DNA of 64,000 bases from Pseudomonas sp. PDM05 (GCF_014851685.1 NZ_JACVAC010000009.1:124001-188000), one strand, 5' to 3'; shown: positions 25,979-35,564, counted from the first letter of the stretch. Notes: generated from the sequence alone by a model not told the origin. Made by a program: numbers and translations.

Positions 25979-26563
25979 TCAGTAGTAGGCGTTTTCTTTC
26001 TGCGTGTGGTCGGTCACGTCACGGACACCTTTAAGCTCTGGAATACGCTCCAGCAGGGTGCGCTCGATACCTTCGCGCAGGGTCACGTCCGCCTGGCCGC
26101 AGCCCTGGCAACCACCACCAAACTTGAGCACCGCGATGCCGTCGTCCACGACATCGATCAGGCTGACCTGGCCGCCGTGGCTGGCCAGCCCCGGGTTGAT
26201 CTCGGTCTGCAGGTAGTAGTTGATACGCTCGTTCACCGGGCTGTCAGCGTTGACATTTGGCACCTTGGCGTTGGGCGCTTTGATGGTCAATTGGCCGCCC
26301 ATGCGATCGGTGGCGTAGTCGACTACCGCGTCGTCGAGGAAGGCTTCGCTGAAGGCGTCGATATACGCGGTAAAGCTTTTCAGCCCCAGCGCGGTGTCTT
26401 CAGGCTTCTCTTCACCTGGCTTGCAGTAGGCAATGCACGTCTCGGCGTACTGGGTGCCAGGCTGGGTGATAAAGACGCGGATACCGATACCCGGGGTGTT
26501 CTGCTTGGACAGCAGGTCAGCCAGGTAATCGTGGGCGGCGTCGGTAATGGTTATGGCAGTCAT
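25979..26563 (-). CDS. nfuA: Fe-S biogenesis protein NfuA
   Basis: A 194-residue carrier that holds and passes on [4Fe-4S] clusters. The N-terminal degenerate A-type domain (about 1-95) is followed by the Nfu domain with the CxxC cluster site in GGGCQGCGQADVTLREG. Length and layout match NfuA of gamma-proteobacteria. It is transcribed alone toward the shared terminator. Cluster delivery would serve sulfite reductase and other enzymes coded nearby, though that link is inference. Confidence 0.96.
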   Translation of the reverse strand: MTAITITDAAHDYLADLLSKQNTPGIGIRVFITQPGTQYAETCIAYCKPGEEKPEDTALGLKSFTAYIDAFSEAFLDDAVVDYATDRMGGQLTIKAPNAKVPNVNADSPVNERINYYLQTEINPGLASHGGQVSLIDVVDDGIAVLKFGGGCQGCGQADVTLREGIERTLLERIPELKGVRDVTDHTQKENAYY

Positions 26564-26622
26564 GGAAACTCCTCACAGGCTTGCCGGCAGTTTACGCCAA
26601 AATATTACGCAGGTACAAAGTC

Positions 26623-27648
26623 CTAGTATTTTTGTCGGGAAAGGATGGGCGGCTGATCAATGCCCAACCACTGCTTGAGCCTGCTGTACGCCGCTTTTTC
26701 CAGCCAGTGGTAGCTGCCAAATGAGGCGAACGCCGTCACCAGGATGCAAACCGGCAGCATCACGTAGGGATCAACGCCCGTGCGCTCGGCAAACCATCGC
26801 CCGGCGCACAGCACCATGGTGTGGAGCAAATACACCGAGTAGGAGCAATCTCCGAGCATCTTCAAGACACGCGAATGACGAAAAAAAGGCTCCAGCGTGA
26901 CAAAGCAGATGACCAATATCGCGCTGGGCACCCCCCACTCCAGCGCGCGCGGAACGTCCGCGCCGTGATAAATCGCGGCCAAGGCCGCCACGATACCCAG
27001 CAACGGCAACCACGCCGGGGCTCGGCACAGGCCACGGTGATACAGCATGCCGATGACGATGCCCATCAGAAATTCGAGGACAATGTCGTTGCGGTAAAAA
27101 CCGCCAAACAGGTCAAAGGCGGGGCTGATGACGCCACACACCAGGTACAGCAGTGTGGCGACTATCCACAACCGGTAAGCCCTGCGAAAACACAAGGTCA
27201 GGGCGAACAGCCCATAAAACAGCATCTCGAAGTTAAGGGTCCAGCCGACATCCACTAGCGGATAACGCCCAAAGCCGCCGGGGTGTTCCGCCGGAATAAA
27301 CAGCAGCGACTGCAGCACATGGCTGGGCACCACATACGTTTCTAGAAACATCGAAGGCACCGTCATGACCAGTAACGCCATGAGCAGCGTATAGAACCAA
27401 TACGCGGGAGCGATCCTGGCCACGCGCATGAGCATGAAACGCCCTGGTGTCTGCGCCTTGTCGGCTGTTGCGAGAAAAATCACCAGGCCACTGATGACAA
27501 AGAACACGTCCACGCCGATGGCACCTTTATCGGCGAACAAATAGGCCAGCGGGGTATCGACCTCAAAGTTGAAAAACACCTGGATGAAGTGATGCCCCAC
27601 CACAACCCAAGCCGCCAAGGCGCGTAGTGCCTGCACTGAAACCAGCAT
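26623..27648 (-). CDS. Acyltransferase 3 family membrane protein
   Basis: A 341-residue inner-membrane protein with about ten helices. It opens with the family signature SVQALRALAAWVVVGHHF (R and H are the catalytic motif region), then FFVISGLVIF and FMLMRVARIAPAYWFYTL. Such proteins O-acetylate cell-surface glycans or lipids; the target here is unknown. The start at 27648 has only a weak Shine-Dalgarno. No glycan synthesis genes adjoin it, so context gives no help. Confidence 0.85.
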   Translation of the reverse strand: MLVSVQALRALAAWVVVGHHFIQVFFNFEVDTPLAYLFADKGAIGVDVFFVISGLVIFLATADKAQTPGRFMLMRVARIAPAYWFYTLLMALLVMTVPSMFLETYVVPSHVLQSLLFIPAEHPGGFGRYPLVDVGWTLNFEMLFYGLFALTLCFRRAYRLWIVATLLYLVCGVISPAFDLFGGFYRNDIVLEFLMGIVIGMLYHRGLCRAPAWLPLLGIVAALAAIYHGADVPRALEWGVPSAILVICFVTLEPFFRHSRVLKMLGDCSYSVYLLHTMVLCAGRWFAERTGVDPYVMLPVCILVTAFASFGSYHWLEKAAYSRLKQWLGIDQPPILSRQKY

Positions 27649-27734
27649 CTTCGGGGTACCTTTTCCATTGCTGCATGGTAGATATCCGACTGCTTCAGCA
27701 CCCGCCTAGAGGGATGAGCGGATCACTGACACCC

Positions 27735-30026
27735 TTATAGGTTTTCATAGCGATTCATGTCCAGCACGCCCTCTTCCACCGGCGTGGTTTCGCGTATGTA
27801 CTGCGATAAATCGTGGAAGTACTGCCAGAACAATGGATGACTGCGACGCACACCCCAATGATCGACAATTTTTTCAAAGCGATCGGCATCCTTGGCCCGC
27901 TCCATTTCGGCGACGAACTCAGGCACATCCTGCGCCGGAATATTGAACATGAAGTTCGGGTAGCTGCTCAGCACGCCGGGATAGATGGTCACGGTGTCCA
28001 GGCCCGGCTGGTAGCGATAGGCCTCACCCAGCAGGAACGCCACGTTACTGTGGGCACGGTTGCGCAGCATGCTATAGAACACGCGCTTGCCATTGCTGGT
28101 TTCGATGCGCAGCATCGTCGCTTCCGGCAATTGGTCGATAACCTTGAGCCCCGCCGCCGGGCGCGAGGTCAATCGGCTGAGGGCCTGCTCGGCATCCTGT
28201 AGTGCCGGATCGATGCCGTCACGCGAGCAGTAGGCGCCGTTGCAGCGGTTGATCGGGTCCGGGCTGGCGTTGAGGTCGCCGTAGCGGCTGAGCAATTGGT
28301 TGGCGAAGTCGCGTTTCGGGTCTTTGGCGTCCAGGTGCAAGCCGCTCGGCTTGTCGTCGTCAATAGCTTCGTAGTCCAGCCACAACTTGAGTTTGCCGCT
28401 GTTCTGGTACCAGTCATCGAGGAAATCGTCGCGGGAGTTCGCCGGCATCAACCGCAAGAAGTTCTGCTCGGCACCGTTGCGGATCAGGTCGAAATACAGG
28501 CGTGTCTGGGCTTGGTGCGAAACGTTGCCGAACACGTCGAAGTTCACCGCCAACTGGTAATAGGTGCGCTCCAGCAACGGATAGTCGAACAACCACATCG
28601 TTTGCGGCACTTCACCGATCAAGCCCTTGTTCACCGAGGCGCTGTCGAAGTGGCGGAAGATGCTCAGCAACGCGTTGTCATTACCGACCCACAGGCTCGA
28701 CCAGCTCGGCGGCGGTACATCGGCATAACTGTCACGGCGCAGGGCCTCGTATTCGTTGCGCTTGTCGCGGTAGGCCAGCCACAGGCTGAGCACACTGCCG
28801 ACGTCGTCGTTCTGCCCCGGCATGGCCAGCAGTGGCGTGGCCTGGCCACGATAGCGCGCATCGGTGATGTACAGGTCGTGGTCGGGGTCCTGGAACAGGG
28901 TCCAAAAGTTGTCGCGGATGACGTCCGTGGCGATTTGTCCACGGCAGACCGGCCCGCGGATAAAGGTGCGCACGAAGTATTCGGCGTTATCCAGCATGAA
29001 CTGGTAACGCGCCTTGGCCGGTATGGCCTCGAACGTTTCGAACGGATTGGCGCGACGGCCCGGCCCGTAACCCGGCAAGGCGTTGACCTGCCAGTTGCCG
29101 GCGTAGAACAGCGCCTTGATCCGCGCCATTTTCTCGGCACTGAACGGGTACGTGATGTGGGTTTTATGCACGATCACCCCCTGCACCGGCCACAGGCGGT
29201 AGTACACGCGGGTGCCCGGGTCATCATTCGGGCGGCGAGTGGCGATCAGGTCAATCGGCTGACCACTGGGCGTGCGCGAACGCACCCACTGGAAGAAATG
29301 CCCCGGTTCGCCGTTCTCGAAATAGATATGAGCAAGGAACAAATGCTCGAATAACCAGCGCGCCACCAGGCTCTCACGGGCGCCTGGCTGGTTGAGCAGG
29401 TTCTCCCACTGCTGCACTTGCAGGGCTTCCCTGGCACTCGGCGCCAAGCCCTGCTCATCAATCGGCGCGCCGGACGCGAGCCAGCGCTGCAGGGTCTGGT
29501 ATTGCTGATCGGTCAGGCCGGTGACAGCCAACGGCATGCCTTCCTTGGGATGGGCGCCGGCATAGGCATTGAACTCGCCGGGCATGGCGCACATGTTTTC
29601 GCGGTTGAGCCCCAGCACGATCTCTTCAGGCAATTTGGCATTGGGCTGCAGCGGCGCGTTGTGGCCCAGTTCGAGCATGCGCGCCATCAGCGCGGCCTGG
29701 CTGCCCTGGGCGTCCAGCACCGAATGGAAGCCTTTCTGCTGCCAGGCGGCTTTGCCAAAAGCGTCATAGAACAATCGGGTGGTCGGGGTGGCCTGGCTGC
29801 GCTCGCCGTCATACACCGGCACTTTGCTCGCCCCACGTGCCGCACCCTCGGCGCTGCCCAGGTTGAGCTGGCAGGCCGAGTCGTAGCAGGCATGGCACGC
29901 CACACATTTCTCGGTGAAGATCGGCTGGACATCACGGGTATAGGAAATCGCCGGGGCGGGCCCTTGAGCCTGGGCGGTACTGGCAATCAAGGCCAGAACG
30001 GCGCTGACGATAAGACGAAGTGACAT
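27735..30026 (-). CDS. cti: Fatty acid cis/trans isomerase Cti
   Basis: A 763-residue periplasmic c-type cytochrome that turns cis-unsaturated membrane fatty acids into trans forms under solvent or heat stress. A signal peptide (about 1-20, ending AQA) precedes the single haem site CVACH (41-45). The downstream region shows the family stretches THITYPFSAEKMARIKALFY, FIRGPVCRGQIATDVIRD and LRNRAHSNVAFLLGEAYRY. It diverges from metH across 167 bases. The enzyme is characteristic of Pseudomonas and Vibrio. Confidence 0.95.
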   Translation of the reverse strand: MSLRLIVSAVLALIASTAQAQGPAPAISYTRDVQPIFTEKCVACHACYDSACQLNLGSAEGAARGASKVPVYDGERSQATPTTRLFYDAFGKAAWQQKGFHSVLDAQGSQAALMARMLELGHNAPLQPNAKLPEEIVLGLNRENMCAMPGEFNAYAGAHPKEGMPLAVTGLTDQQYQTLQRWLASGAPIDEQGLAPSAREALQVQQWENLLNQPGARESLVARWLFEHLFLAHIYFENGEPGHFFQWVRSRTPSGQPIDLIATRRPNDDPGTRVYYRLWPVQGVIVHKTHITYPFSAEKMARIKALFYAGNWQVNALPGYGPGRRANPFETFEAIPAKARYQFMLDNAEYFVRTFIRGPVCRGQIATDVIRDNFWTLFQDPDHDLYITDARYRGQATPLLAMPGQNDDVGSVLSLWLAYRDKRNEYEALRRDSYADVPPPSWSSLWVGNDNALLSIFRHFDSASVNKGLIGEVPQTMWLFDYPLLERTYYQLAVNFDVFGNVSHQAQTRLYFDLIRNGAEQNFLRLMPANSRDDFLDDWYQNSGKLKLWLDYEAIDDDKPSGLHLDAKDPKRDFANQLLSRYGDLNASPDPINRCNGAYCSRDGIDPALQDAEQALSRLTSRPAAGLKVIDQLPEATMLRIETSNGKRVFYSMLRNRAHSNVAFLLGEAYRYQPGLDTVTIYPGVLSSYPNFMFNIPAQDVPEFVAEMERAKDADRFEKIVDHWGVRRSHPLFWQYFHDLSQYIRETTPVEEGVLDMNRYENL

Positions 30027-30099
30027 GTATCCGGTCCCGATTCAATGCGTGCGATGAAAATTTGCCGGTGATTCTACCGGGCCACCCCCCCTGACAACA

Positions 30100-30112
30100 T
30101 GAACGATATTCA
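30100..30112 (+). promoter_or_regulatory. MetR-type operator upstream of metH
   Basis: TGAACGATATTCA fits the MetR consensus TGAA-N2-(T/A)-N2-TTCA exactly, 82 bases before the metH start. A possible -10 (TATGAT, 30152-30157) follows it. The same gap also holds the promoter side of cti, so a bound activator could affect both. Confidence 0.6.
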
Positions 30113-30193
30113 TGCAAAACCTGCACATGCTCCAAATCGGCACAGGTTTGCTATGATTCACGCCCTCCGTAATGCCTGACCTAGAGTAGTCCC

Positions 30194-33100
30194 ATGTCCG
30201 ATCGTAGCGTTCGTCTGCAAGCCCTTCATCAAGCCCTCAAGGAACGTATCCTGATCCTCGACGGCGGTATGGGCACGATGATCCAGAGCTACAAACTGGA
30301 AGAAGAAGACTACCGCGGCAAACGCTTCGCCGACTGGCCGAGCGACGTCAAGGGTAACAACGACCTATTGGTTCTCACCCGTCCGGACGTGATCGGCGGT
30401 ATCGAAAAAGCCTACCTGGATGCCGGCGCCGACATCCTTGAGACCAATACCTTCAACGCCACGCGCATTTCCATGGCCGATTACGGCATGGAAGCACTGG
30501 CCTACGAGCTGAACGTAGAAGGCGCACGCCTGGCGAGAAAGATCGCCGACGCCAAAACCCTGGAAAACCCGGCCAAGCCGCGCTTCGTCGCCGGCGTGCT
30601 GGGCCCGACCAGCCGTACCTGCTCGTTGTCGCCGGACGTGAACAACCCCGGCTACCGCAACGTGACCTTTGATGAGCTGGTGGAAAACTACACCGAAGCC
30701 ACCAAAGGCCTGATCGAGGGCGGCGCCGACCTGATCCTGATCGAAACCATCTTCGACACCCTCAACGCCAAAGCCGCGATCTTTGCCGTGCAAGGGGTGT
30801 ACGAAGAACTGGGCCTCGAACTGCCGATCATGATTTCCGGCACTATCACCGACGCTTCCGGCCGCACCCTGTCGGGCCAGACCACCGAAGCGTTCTGGAA
30901 CTCGGTGGCCCACGCCAAGCCGATCTCCGTGGGCCTCAACTGCGCCCTGGGCGCCAGCGAGCTGCGTCCGTACCTGGAAGAGCTGTCGAACAAAGCCAAC
31001 ACCCACGTTTCCGCGCACCCGAACGCCGGCCTGCCCAACGAGTTCGGCGAATACGACGAACTGCCATCGCAAACCGCCAAGGTCATCGAAGAATTCGCCC
31101 AGAGTGGCTTCCTCAATATCGTCGGCGGCTGCTGCGGCACCACGCCAGGCCATATTGAAGCCATCGCCCAGGCCGTGGCCGGTTATGCGCCGCGCCCGAT
31201 TCCGGACATTCCCAAGGCCTGCCGCCTGTCGGGCCTGGAACCGTTCACCATCGATCGCAGCTCGTTGTTCGTCAACGTCGGCGAACGCACGAACATCACA
31301 GGTTCGGCCAAGTTCGCCCGGCTGATCCGGGAAGACAACTACACCGAAGCCCTCGAAGTCGCCCTGCAGCAGGTAGAAGCCGGCGCCCAGGTGATCGACA
31401 TCAACATGGACGAGGGCATGCTCGATTCGAAGAAGGCCATGGTGACCTTCCTCAATCTGATCGCCGGCGAGCCAGACATCTCCCGCGTGCCGATCATGAT
31501 CGACTCCTCCAAGTGGGACGTGATCGAAGCCGGCCTGAAGTGCATCCAGGGCAAGGGCATCGTCAACTCCATCAGCATGAAGGAAGGCGTCGAGCAGTTC
31601 ATCCACCACGCCAAGCTGTGCAAGCGCTACGGCGCCGCGGTGGTGGTGATGGCCTTCGATGAAGCCGGCCAGGCCGACACCGAAGCGCGCAAGAAGGAAA
31701 TCTGCAAACGCTCCTACGACATCCTGGTGAATGAAGTCGGCTTCCCGCCGGAAGACATCATCTTCGACCCGAATATCTTTGCGGTCGCCACCGGTATCGA
31801 AGAACACAACAACTACGCCGTCGACTTCATCAACGCTTGCGCCTACATCCGCGATGAGCTGCCGTATGCGCTGACCTCCGGTGGCGTGTCCAACGTGTCG
31901 TTCTCGTTCCGTGGCAACAACCCGGTGCGCGAAGCGATCCACTCGGTGTTCCTGCTGCATGCGATTCGCAACGGCCTGACCATGGGTATCGTCAACGCCG
32001 GCCAGCTGGAGATCTACGACCAGATCCCGGCCGAGCTGCGTGACGCCGTGGAAGACGTGGTGCTCAACCGCACCCCGGACGGCACCGATGCCCTCCTCGC
32101 CATCGCCGACAAGTACAAGGGCGACGGCAGCGTAAAAGAAGCCGAGACCGAGGAGTGGCGCGGCAGGGAAGTCAACAAGCGCCTGGAGCATGCACTGGTC
32201 AAGGGCATCACCACCCACATCGTCGAAGACACCGAGGAGTCGCGCCTGTCGTTCGCGCGCCCGATCGAAGTGATCGAAGGCCCGCTGATGTCCGGCATGA
32301 ACATCGTCGGCGACCTGTTCGGCGCCGGTAAAATGTTCCTGCCGCAGGTGGTTAAATCCGCCCGCGTGATGAAACAGGCCGTGGCCCACTTGATCCCGTT
32401 CATCGAGCTGGAAAAAGGCGACAAGCCGGAAGCCAAGGGCAAGATCCTGATGGCCACGGTGAAGGGTGACGTACATGACATCGGCAAGAACATCGTTGGT
32501 GTGGTGCTCGGCTGCAACGGCTACGACATCGTCGACCTCGGCGTGATGGTGCCGGCGGAGAAGATCCTGCAGGTGGCCAAGGAGCAGAAGTGCGACATCA
32601 TCGGCCTGTCCGGCCTGATCACGCCGTCCCTGGATGAGATGGTGCACGTGGCCCGTGAGATGCAGCGCCAGGACTTCCACCTGCCGCTGATGATCGGTGG
32701 CGCGACCACCTCCAAGGCGCACACGGCGGTGAAGATCGAGCCCAAGTACAGCAACGACGCCGTGGTGTACGTCACCGACGCCTCGCGTGCGGTGGGTGTG
32801 GCCACGCAGTTGCTGTCCAAGGAACTGAAGGCCGGTTTTGTCGAGCGCACCCGCGAAGAGTATGTGGAAGTGCGCGAACGCACCTCCAACCGCAGTGCCC
32901 GCACCGAACGCCTGAGCTACGCGGCGGCCATTGCCAAGAAGCCGCAGTTCGACTGGAGCAGCTACACCCCGGTGACGCCGACATTTACTGGCGCCAAGGT
33001 GCTGGACAACATCGACCTCAACGTTCTGGCCGAGTACATCGACTGGACGCCGTTCTTTATTTCCTGGGACCTGGCAGGCAAGTTCCCGCGCATCCTGACC

Positions 33101-33904
33101 GATGAAGTGGTAGGCGAAGCCGCTACCACGCTGTACGCCGACGCGCGGGAAATGCTCAAGAAGCTGATCGACAAAAAACTCATCAGCGCCCGTGCGGTGT
33201 TTGGTTTCTGGCCGGCCAACCAGGTCAAGGACGATGACCTGGAAGTCTACGGCGACGACGGCCAACCGCTGGCGACCCTGCATCACCTGCGCCAGCAGAT
33301 CATCAAGACCGACGGCAAGCCGAACTTCTCTCTGGCCGATTTCGTGGCGCCAAAAGACAGCGGCGTGACCGACTACGTGGGTGGTTTTATCACCACCGCC
33401 GGCATCGGCGCCGAAGAAGTCGCCAAGGCTTACCAGGACGCGGGCGACGACTACAACTCGATCATGGTCAAGGCTCTGGCCGACCGCCTGGCCGAAGCCT
33501 GCGCCGAGTGGCTGCACCAGCAAGTGCGCAAGGACTATTGGGGTTACGCCAAGGATGAGCAACTGGACAACGAAGCGCTGATCAAGGAACAGTACAGCGG
33601 CATCCGCCCTGCCCCGGGCTACCCGGCGTGCCCGGATCACACCGAGAAAGGCACCTTGTTCCAATTGCTCGACCCAGAGGCACGTGAGATGGAGGCCGGC
33701 CGCAGCGGCGTGTTCCTCACCGAGCACTATGCGATGTTCCCGGCGGCGGCAGTCAGCGGCTGGTACTTCGCGCACCCGCAGGCGCAGTACTTTGCCGTGG
33801 GCAAGATCGACAAGGACCAAGTCACCAGCTACACCGCACGCAAAGGCCAGGACCTGGCCGTGACCGAGCGCTGGTTGGCGCCAAACCTGGGTTACGACAA
33901 CTGA
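30194..33904 (+). CDS. metH: Cobalamin-dependent methionine synthase MetH
   Basis: A 1236-residue modular enzyme. The homocysteine-binding barrel (about 1-330) carries the zinc site with GGCCGTTPGH near residue 310. The folate barrel follows with NVGERTNITGSAKF. The cobalamin domain carries DVHDIGKNIVG, with the axial-ligand His in the pair starting near residue 759. The C-terminal reactivation domain ends with RPAPGYPACPDH. It moves the methyl group of methyltetrahydrofolate to homocysteine. It depends on cobalamin made by the neighbouring cob genes and is probably activated by MetR. The start lies eight bases after a weak GAGTAG site. Confidence 0.98.
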   Translation: MSDRSVRLQALHQALKERILILDGGMGTMIQSYKLEEEDYRGKRFADWPSDVKGNNDLLVLTRPDVIGGIEKAYLDAGADILETNTFNATRISMADYGMEALAYELNVEGARLARKIADAKTLENPAKPRFVAGVLGPTSRTCSLSPDVNNPGYRNVTFDELVENYTEATKGLIEGGADLILIETIFDTLNAKAAIFAVQGVYEELGLELPIMISGTITDASGRTLSGQTTEAFWNSVAHAKPISVGLNCALGASELRPYLEELSNKANTHVSAHPNAGLPNEFGEYDELPSQTAKVIEEFAQSGFLNIVGGCCGTTPGHIEAIAQAVAGYAPRPIPDIPKACRLSGLEPFTIDRSSLFVNVGERTNITGSAKFARLIREDNYTEALEVALQQVEAGAQVIDINMDEGMLDSKKAMVTFLNLIAGEPDISRVPIMIDSSKWDVIEAGLKCIQGKGIVNSISMKEGVEQFIHHAKLCKRYGAAVVVMAFDEAGQADTEARKKEICKRSYDILVNEVGFPPEDIIFDPNIFAVATGIEEHNNYAVDFINACAYIRDELPYALTSGGVSNVSFSFRGNNPVREAIHSVFLLHAIRNGLTMGIVNAGQLEIYDQIPAELRDAVEDVVLNRTPDGTDALLAIADKYKGDGSVKEAETEEWRGREVNKRLEHALVKGITTHIVEDTEESRLSFARPIEVIEGPLMSGMNIVGDLFGAGKMFLPQVVKSARVMKQAVAHLIPFIELEKGDKPEAKGKILMATVKGDVHDIGKNIVGVVLGCNGYDIVDLGVMVPAEKILQVAKEQKCDIIGLSGLITPSLDEMVHVAREMQRQDFHLPLMIGGATTSKAHTAVKIEPKYSNDAVVYVTDASRAVGVATQLLSKELKAGFVERTREEYVEVRERTSNRSARTERLSYAAAIAKKPQFDWSSYTPVTPTFTGAKVLDNIDLNVLAEYIDWTPFFISWDLAGKFPRILTDEVVGEAATTLYADAREMLKKLIDKKLISARAVFGFWPANQVKDDDLEVYGDDGQPLATLHHLRQQIIKTDGKPNFSLADFVAPKDSGVTDYVGGFITTAGIGAEEVAKAYQDAGDDYNSIMVKALADRLAEACAEWLHQQVRKDYWGYAKDEQLDNEALIKEQYSGIRPAPGYPACPDHTEKGTLFQLLDPEAREMEAGRSGVFLTEHYAMFPAAAVSGWYFAHPQAQYFAVGKIDKDQVTSYTARKGQDLAVTERWLAPNLGYDN

Positions 33905-33936
33905 TCCTGGGCACGCCCTTGTAGTGAGCGGGCTTG

Positions 33937-34035
33937 CCCGCGCTGGGTGGCGAAGCCGCCCCAAACCCAGGCAACTCGGTGTATCAGAAAGACCGAGGCG
34001 CCTGGATTTGGGGCGGCTTCGCCACCCAGCGCGGG
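33937..34035. repeat. Large inverted repeat between metH and the DUF2970 gene
   Basis: A 36-base arm (33937-33972) reappears inverted at 34000-34035 with one mismatch, and CTCGGT/ACCGAG (33975-33980 and 33992-33997) extends the stem inside. It starts with the REP-like GCGGGCTTGCCCGCGC just before but continues with GGTGGCGAAGCCGCCCC, so it is not the GTGGGAGC type found elsewhere in the window. It could end metH transcription. Confidence 0.75.
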
Positions 34036-34092
34036 TACATTCGCAGGATCGTCGGCTATGCTGTCCCTCACACACCTTGTGTCGAGGGATGT

Positions 34093-34311
34093 ATGGACGA
34101 TCCAGTCAACAACAAGCCTCCAACCTTCTGGCAGATGCTGCACAGCGTCATGGCGGCGGCCTTTGGCGTGCAGAGCGGCAAGAACCGCGCCCGCGACTTT
34201 ACCCACGGCAAGCCCAGTCATTTTGTGCTGCTGGGTATCCTGTTCACGGCGGTGTTTGCACTGACGCTGTTTGGCATCGTCAAGCTGGTACTGCTACTGG
34301 CCGGGGTTTAA
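34093..34311 (+). CDS. DUF2970 small membrane protein
   Basis: A 72-residue protein with one C-terminal membrane helix (about 44-70, HFVLLGILFTAVFALTLFG). The N-terminal FWQMLHSVMAAAFGVQS is the DUF2970 signature. Function is unknown. The ATG at 34093 is chosen; the frame is open upstream through the inverted repeat but that part is not protein-like. The 3' end overlaps the convergent binding-protein gene by four bases. Confidence 0.82.
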   Translation: MDDPVNNKPPTFWQMLHSVMAAAFGVQSGKNRARDFTHGKPSHFVLLGILFTAVFALTLFGIVKLVLLLAGV

Positions 34312-35375
34312 TGCAGCAGCAGTTGCAGGCTGAACGGGTAGCGGTAGGACTCGGGCTTGCCCTTGGCCGACAGTGCGCGAAAATTCACCGCCGGCAACGG
34401 CCCCAACAGTTGCTGGGCCTGCACGCCATCGATCAACTGGAACAGCGCGGCCTGGCGATCGCGCCCGCCGTGGGCGGCCAGATCCACGCCCTTGGCATCG
34501 TCACTGATCAAGACCAGCGCCCATCCGCCCAGGGTGAAATGCCCGGCCACCAACGTCGTCAAACGCCCGTCCAGGCGTGCCCGCAATATCTCGGGTGAAC
34601 TGTTTATCGCGCTGAACAACACGTCCTTTCCCGGCACCCGCCCGCTGCCTTGCAGCGCCTGCATCGCGCCCAGCGCCATCTGATCGTTGGCCGACCACAC
34701 CAGCGCCGTCTGCGGGTAGCGCTTGAACAACTGAGTGGCTTGCTCGAAAGCCCGCTCACGGTTCCACTCGCCATAAACCAACTGACGCAGGCGCACTTGC
34801 GGATACTGCGCCAATGCACGGCGCAAACCTTGTTCACGCAACTGTGCGGACGGCGTGTTCTTCGCGCCGGAAAAGGCCAGCAGGTCGAGGGTCTGGCCGG
34901 GGGCTATCGGCCCATGCTTGCGCACCAGATCGACGAGCATCATATGGCCCGCTTCTTCGTCGTTGGGCACCAGGCTGCCGATCCAGTGAGCGTCGTTGCG
35001 CTCATTGAGCATCTGCACTTGGTCGGGGGTTGGCGTGCTGTTCACGATCAACAGCTTGACCCCGCTGCCTTGGGCCATGCGCAGAATCTGTGGGGCTACA
35101 TATTGCTCGTTCACCAGCATCAGATAATCGGGTCGTACGGGGCCTTGCAGCGTGTCCCTGGCCTGCGCCAGGGTGTTGCCGGAATCACGTTCGGCATAAC
35201 GCACACGCAAATCCAGGCCGAGGTCCTTGGCCGCGGCCTGCATGAATTGCGTGTAGCTGACCCAGAAGGTTTCCGTCGACGTACCAGGGTTGAGAAACAC
35301 CACGGACGTCGCATGGGCCGCTGCGCCATACGCCGCCCCCAGCAACCACATGCACTTAATCAGAACCTTCAGCAT
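34308..35375 (-). CDS. Periplasmic substrate-binding protein (type 1 sugar-binding-like)
   Basis: A 355-residue exported protein with signal peptide (about 1-22, GAAYGAAAHA). The mature part has the Peripla_BP type 1 layout: FLNPGTSTETFWVSY start, LLIVNSTPTPDQ, and SANDQMALGAMQALQGSG with the ribose/galactose-binding-like AND-x-M signature, then the second lobe. No permease or ATPase gene adjoins it, so it could feed a distant transporter or a sensor kinase. The Met at 35375 is chosen over 35417 because it begins the signal peptide. Confidence 0.8.
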   Translation of the reverse strand: MLKVLIKCMWLLGAAYGAAAHATSVVFLNPGTSTETFWVSYTQFMQAAAKDLGLDLRVRYAERDSGNTLAQARDTLQGPVRPDYLMLVNEQYVAPQILRMAQGSGVKLLIVNSTPTPDQVQMLNERNDAHWIGSLVPNDEEAGHMMLVDLVRKHGPIAPGQTLDLLAFSGAKNTPSAQLREQGLRRALAQYPQVRLRQLVYGEWNRERAFEQATQLFKRYPQTALVWSANDQMALGAMQALQGSGRVPGKDVLFSAINSSPEILRARLDGRLTTLVAGHFTLGGWALVLISDDAKGVDLAAHGGRDRQAALFQLIDGVQAQQLLGPLPAVNFRALSAKGKPESYRYPFSLQLLLH

Positions 35376-35450
35376 CGTTATCCAAGCCTTGAAGAGTGGC
35401 CGCCATGATAGTGGCAATTAACCGCTCAATCGAGGCTCAATCAACGTCGT

Positions 35451-35564
35451 TTATTGGTGGCTCACCCAGAATACAGCGGTGCCGACCACCAGGATTATCA
35501 GAAACAGAATGGCCCAGGCATCAACGGTACTGTCGGGCTTACGGGCTTTGGTTGGATTGCTCAT
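35451..35564 (-). CDS. 37-residue single-helix membrane peptide
   Basis: ATG at 35564, stop at 35451-35453. The product has a basic start (SNPTKARKPDS) and one helix (AWAILFLIILVVGTAVFWV) ending SHQ. An AGAGG Shine-Dalgarno lies upstream of the ATG. It is too short for usual gene callers. It lies between the binding protein and cysI on the minus strand. The rest of the 35376-35798 gap holds a TATACT (35694-35699) that could be a cysI -10 but no convincing -35. Confidence 0.6.
   Translation of the reverse strand: MSNPTKARKPDSTVDAWAILFLIILVVGTAVFWVSHQ

Noticed and set aside
30027..30193. Possible SAH or SAM riboswitch upstream of metH
   Set aside because: None of the conserved core segments of the SAH riboswitch can be found in the 167-base gap. 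A MetR box explains regulation better.
30365..34075. A 1236-codon minus-strand frame opposite metH
   Set aside because: A low-complexity shadow rich in His, Val, Gly, Asp and Phe, created by the codon bias of metH on the other strand.
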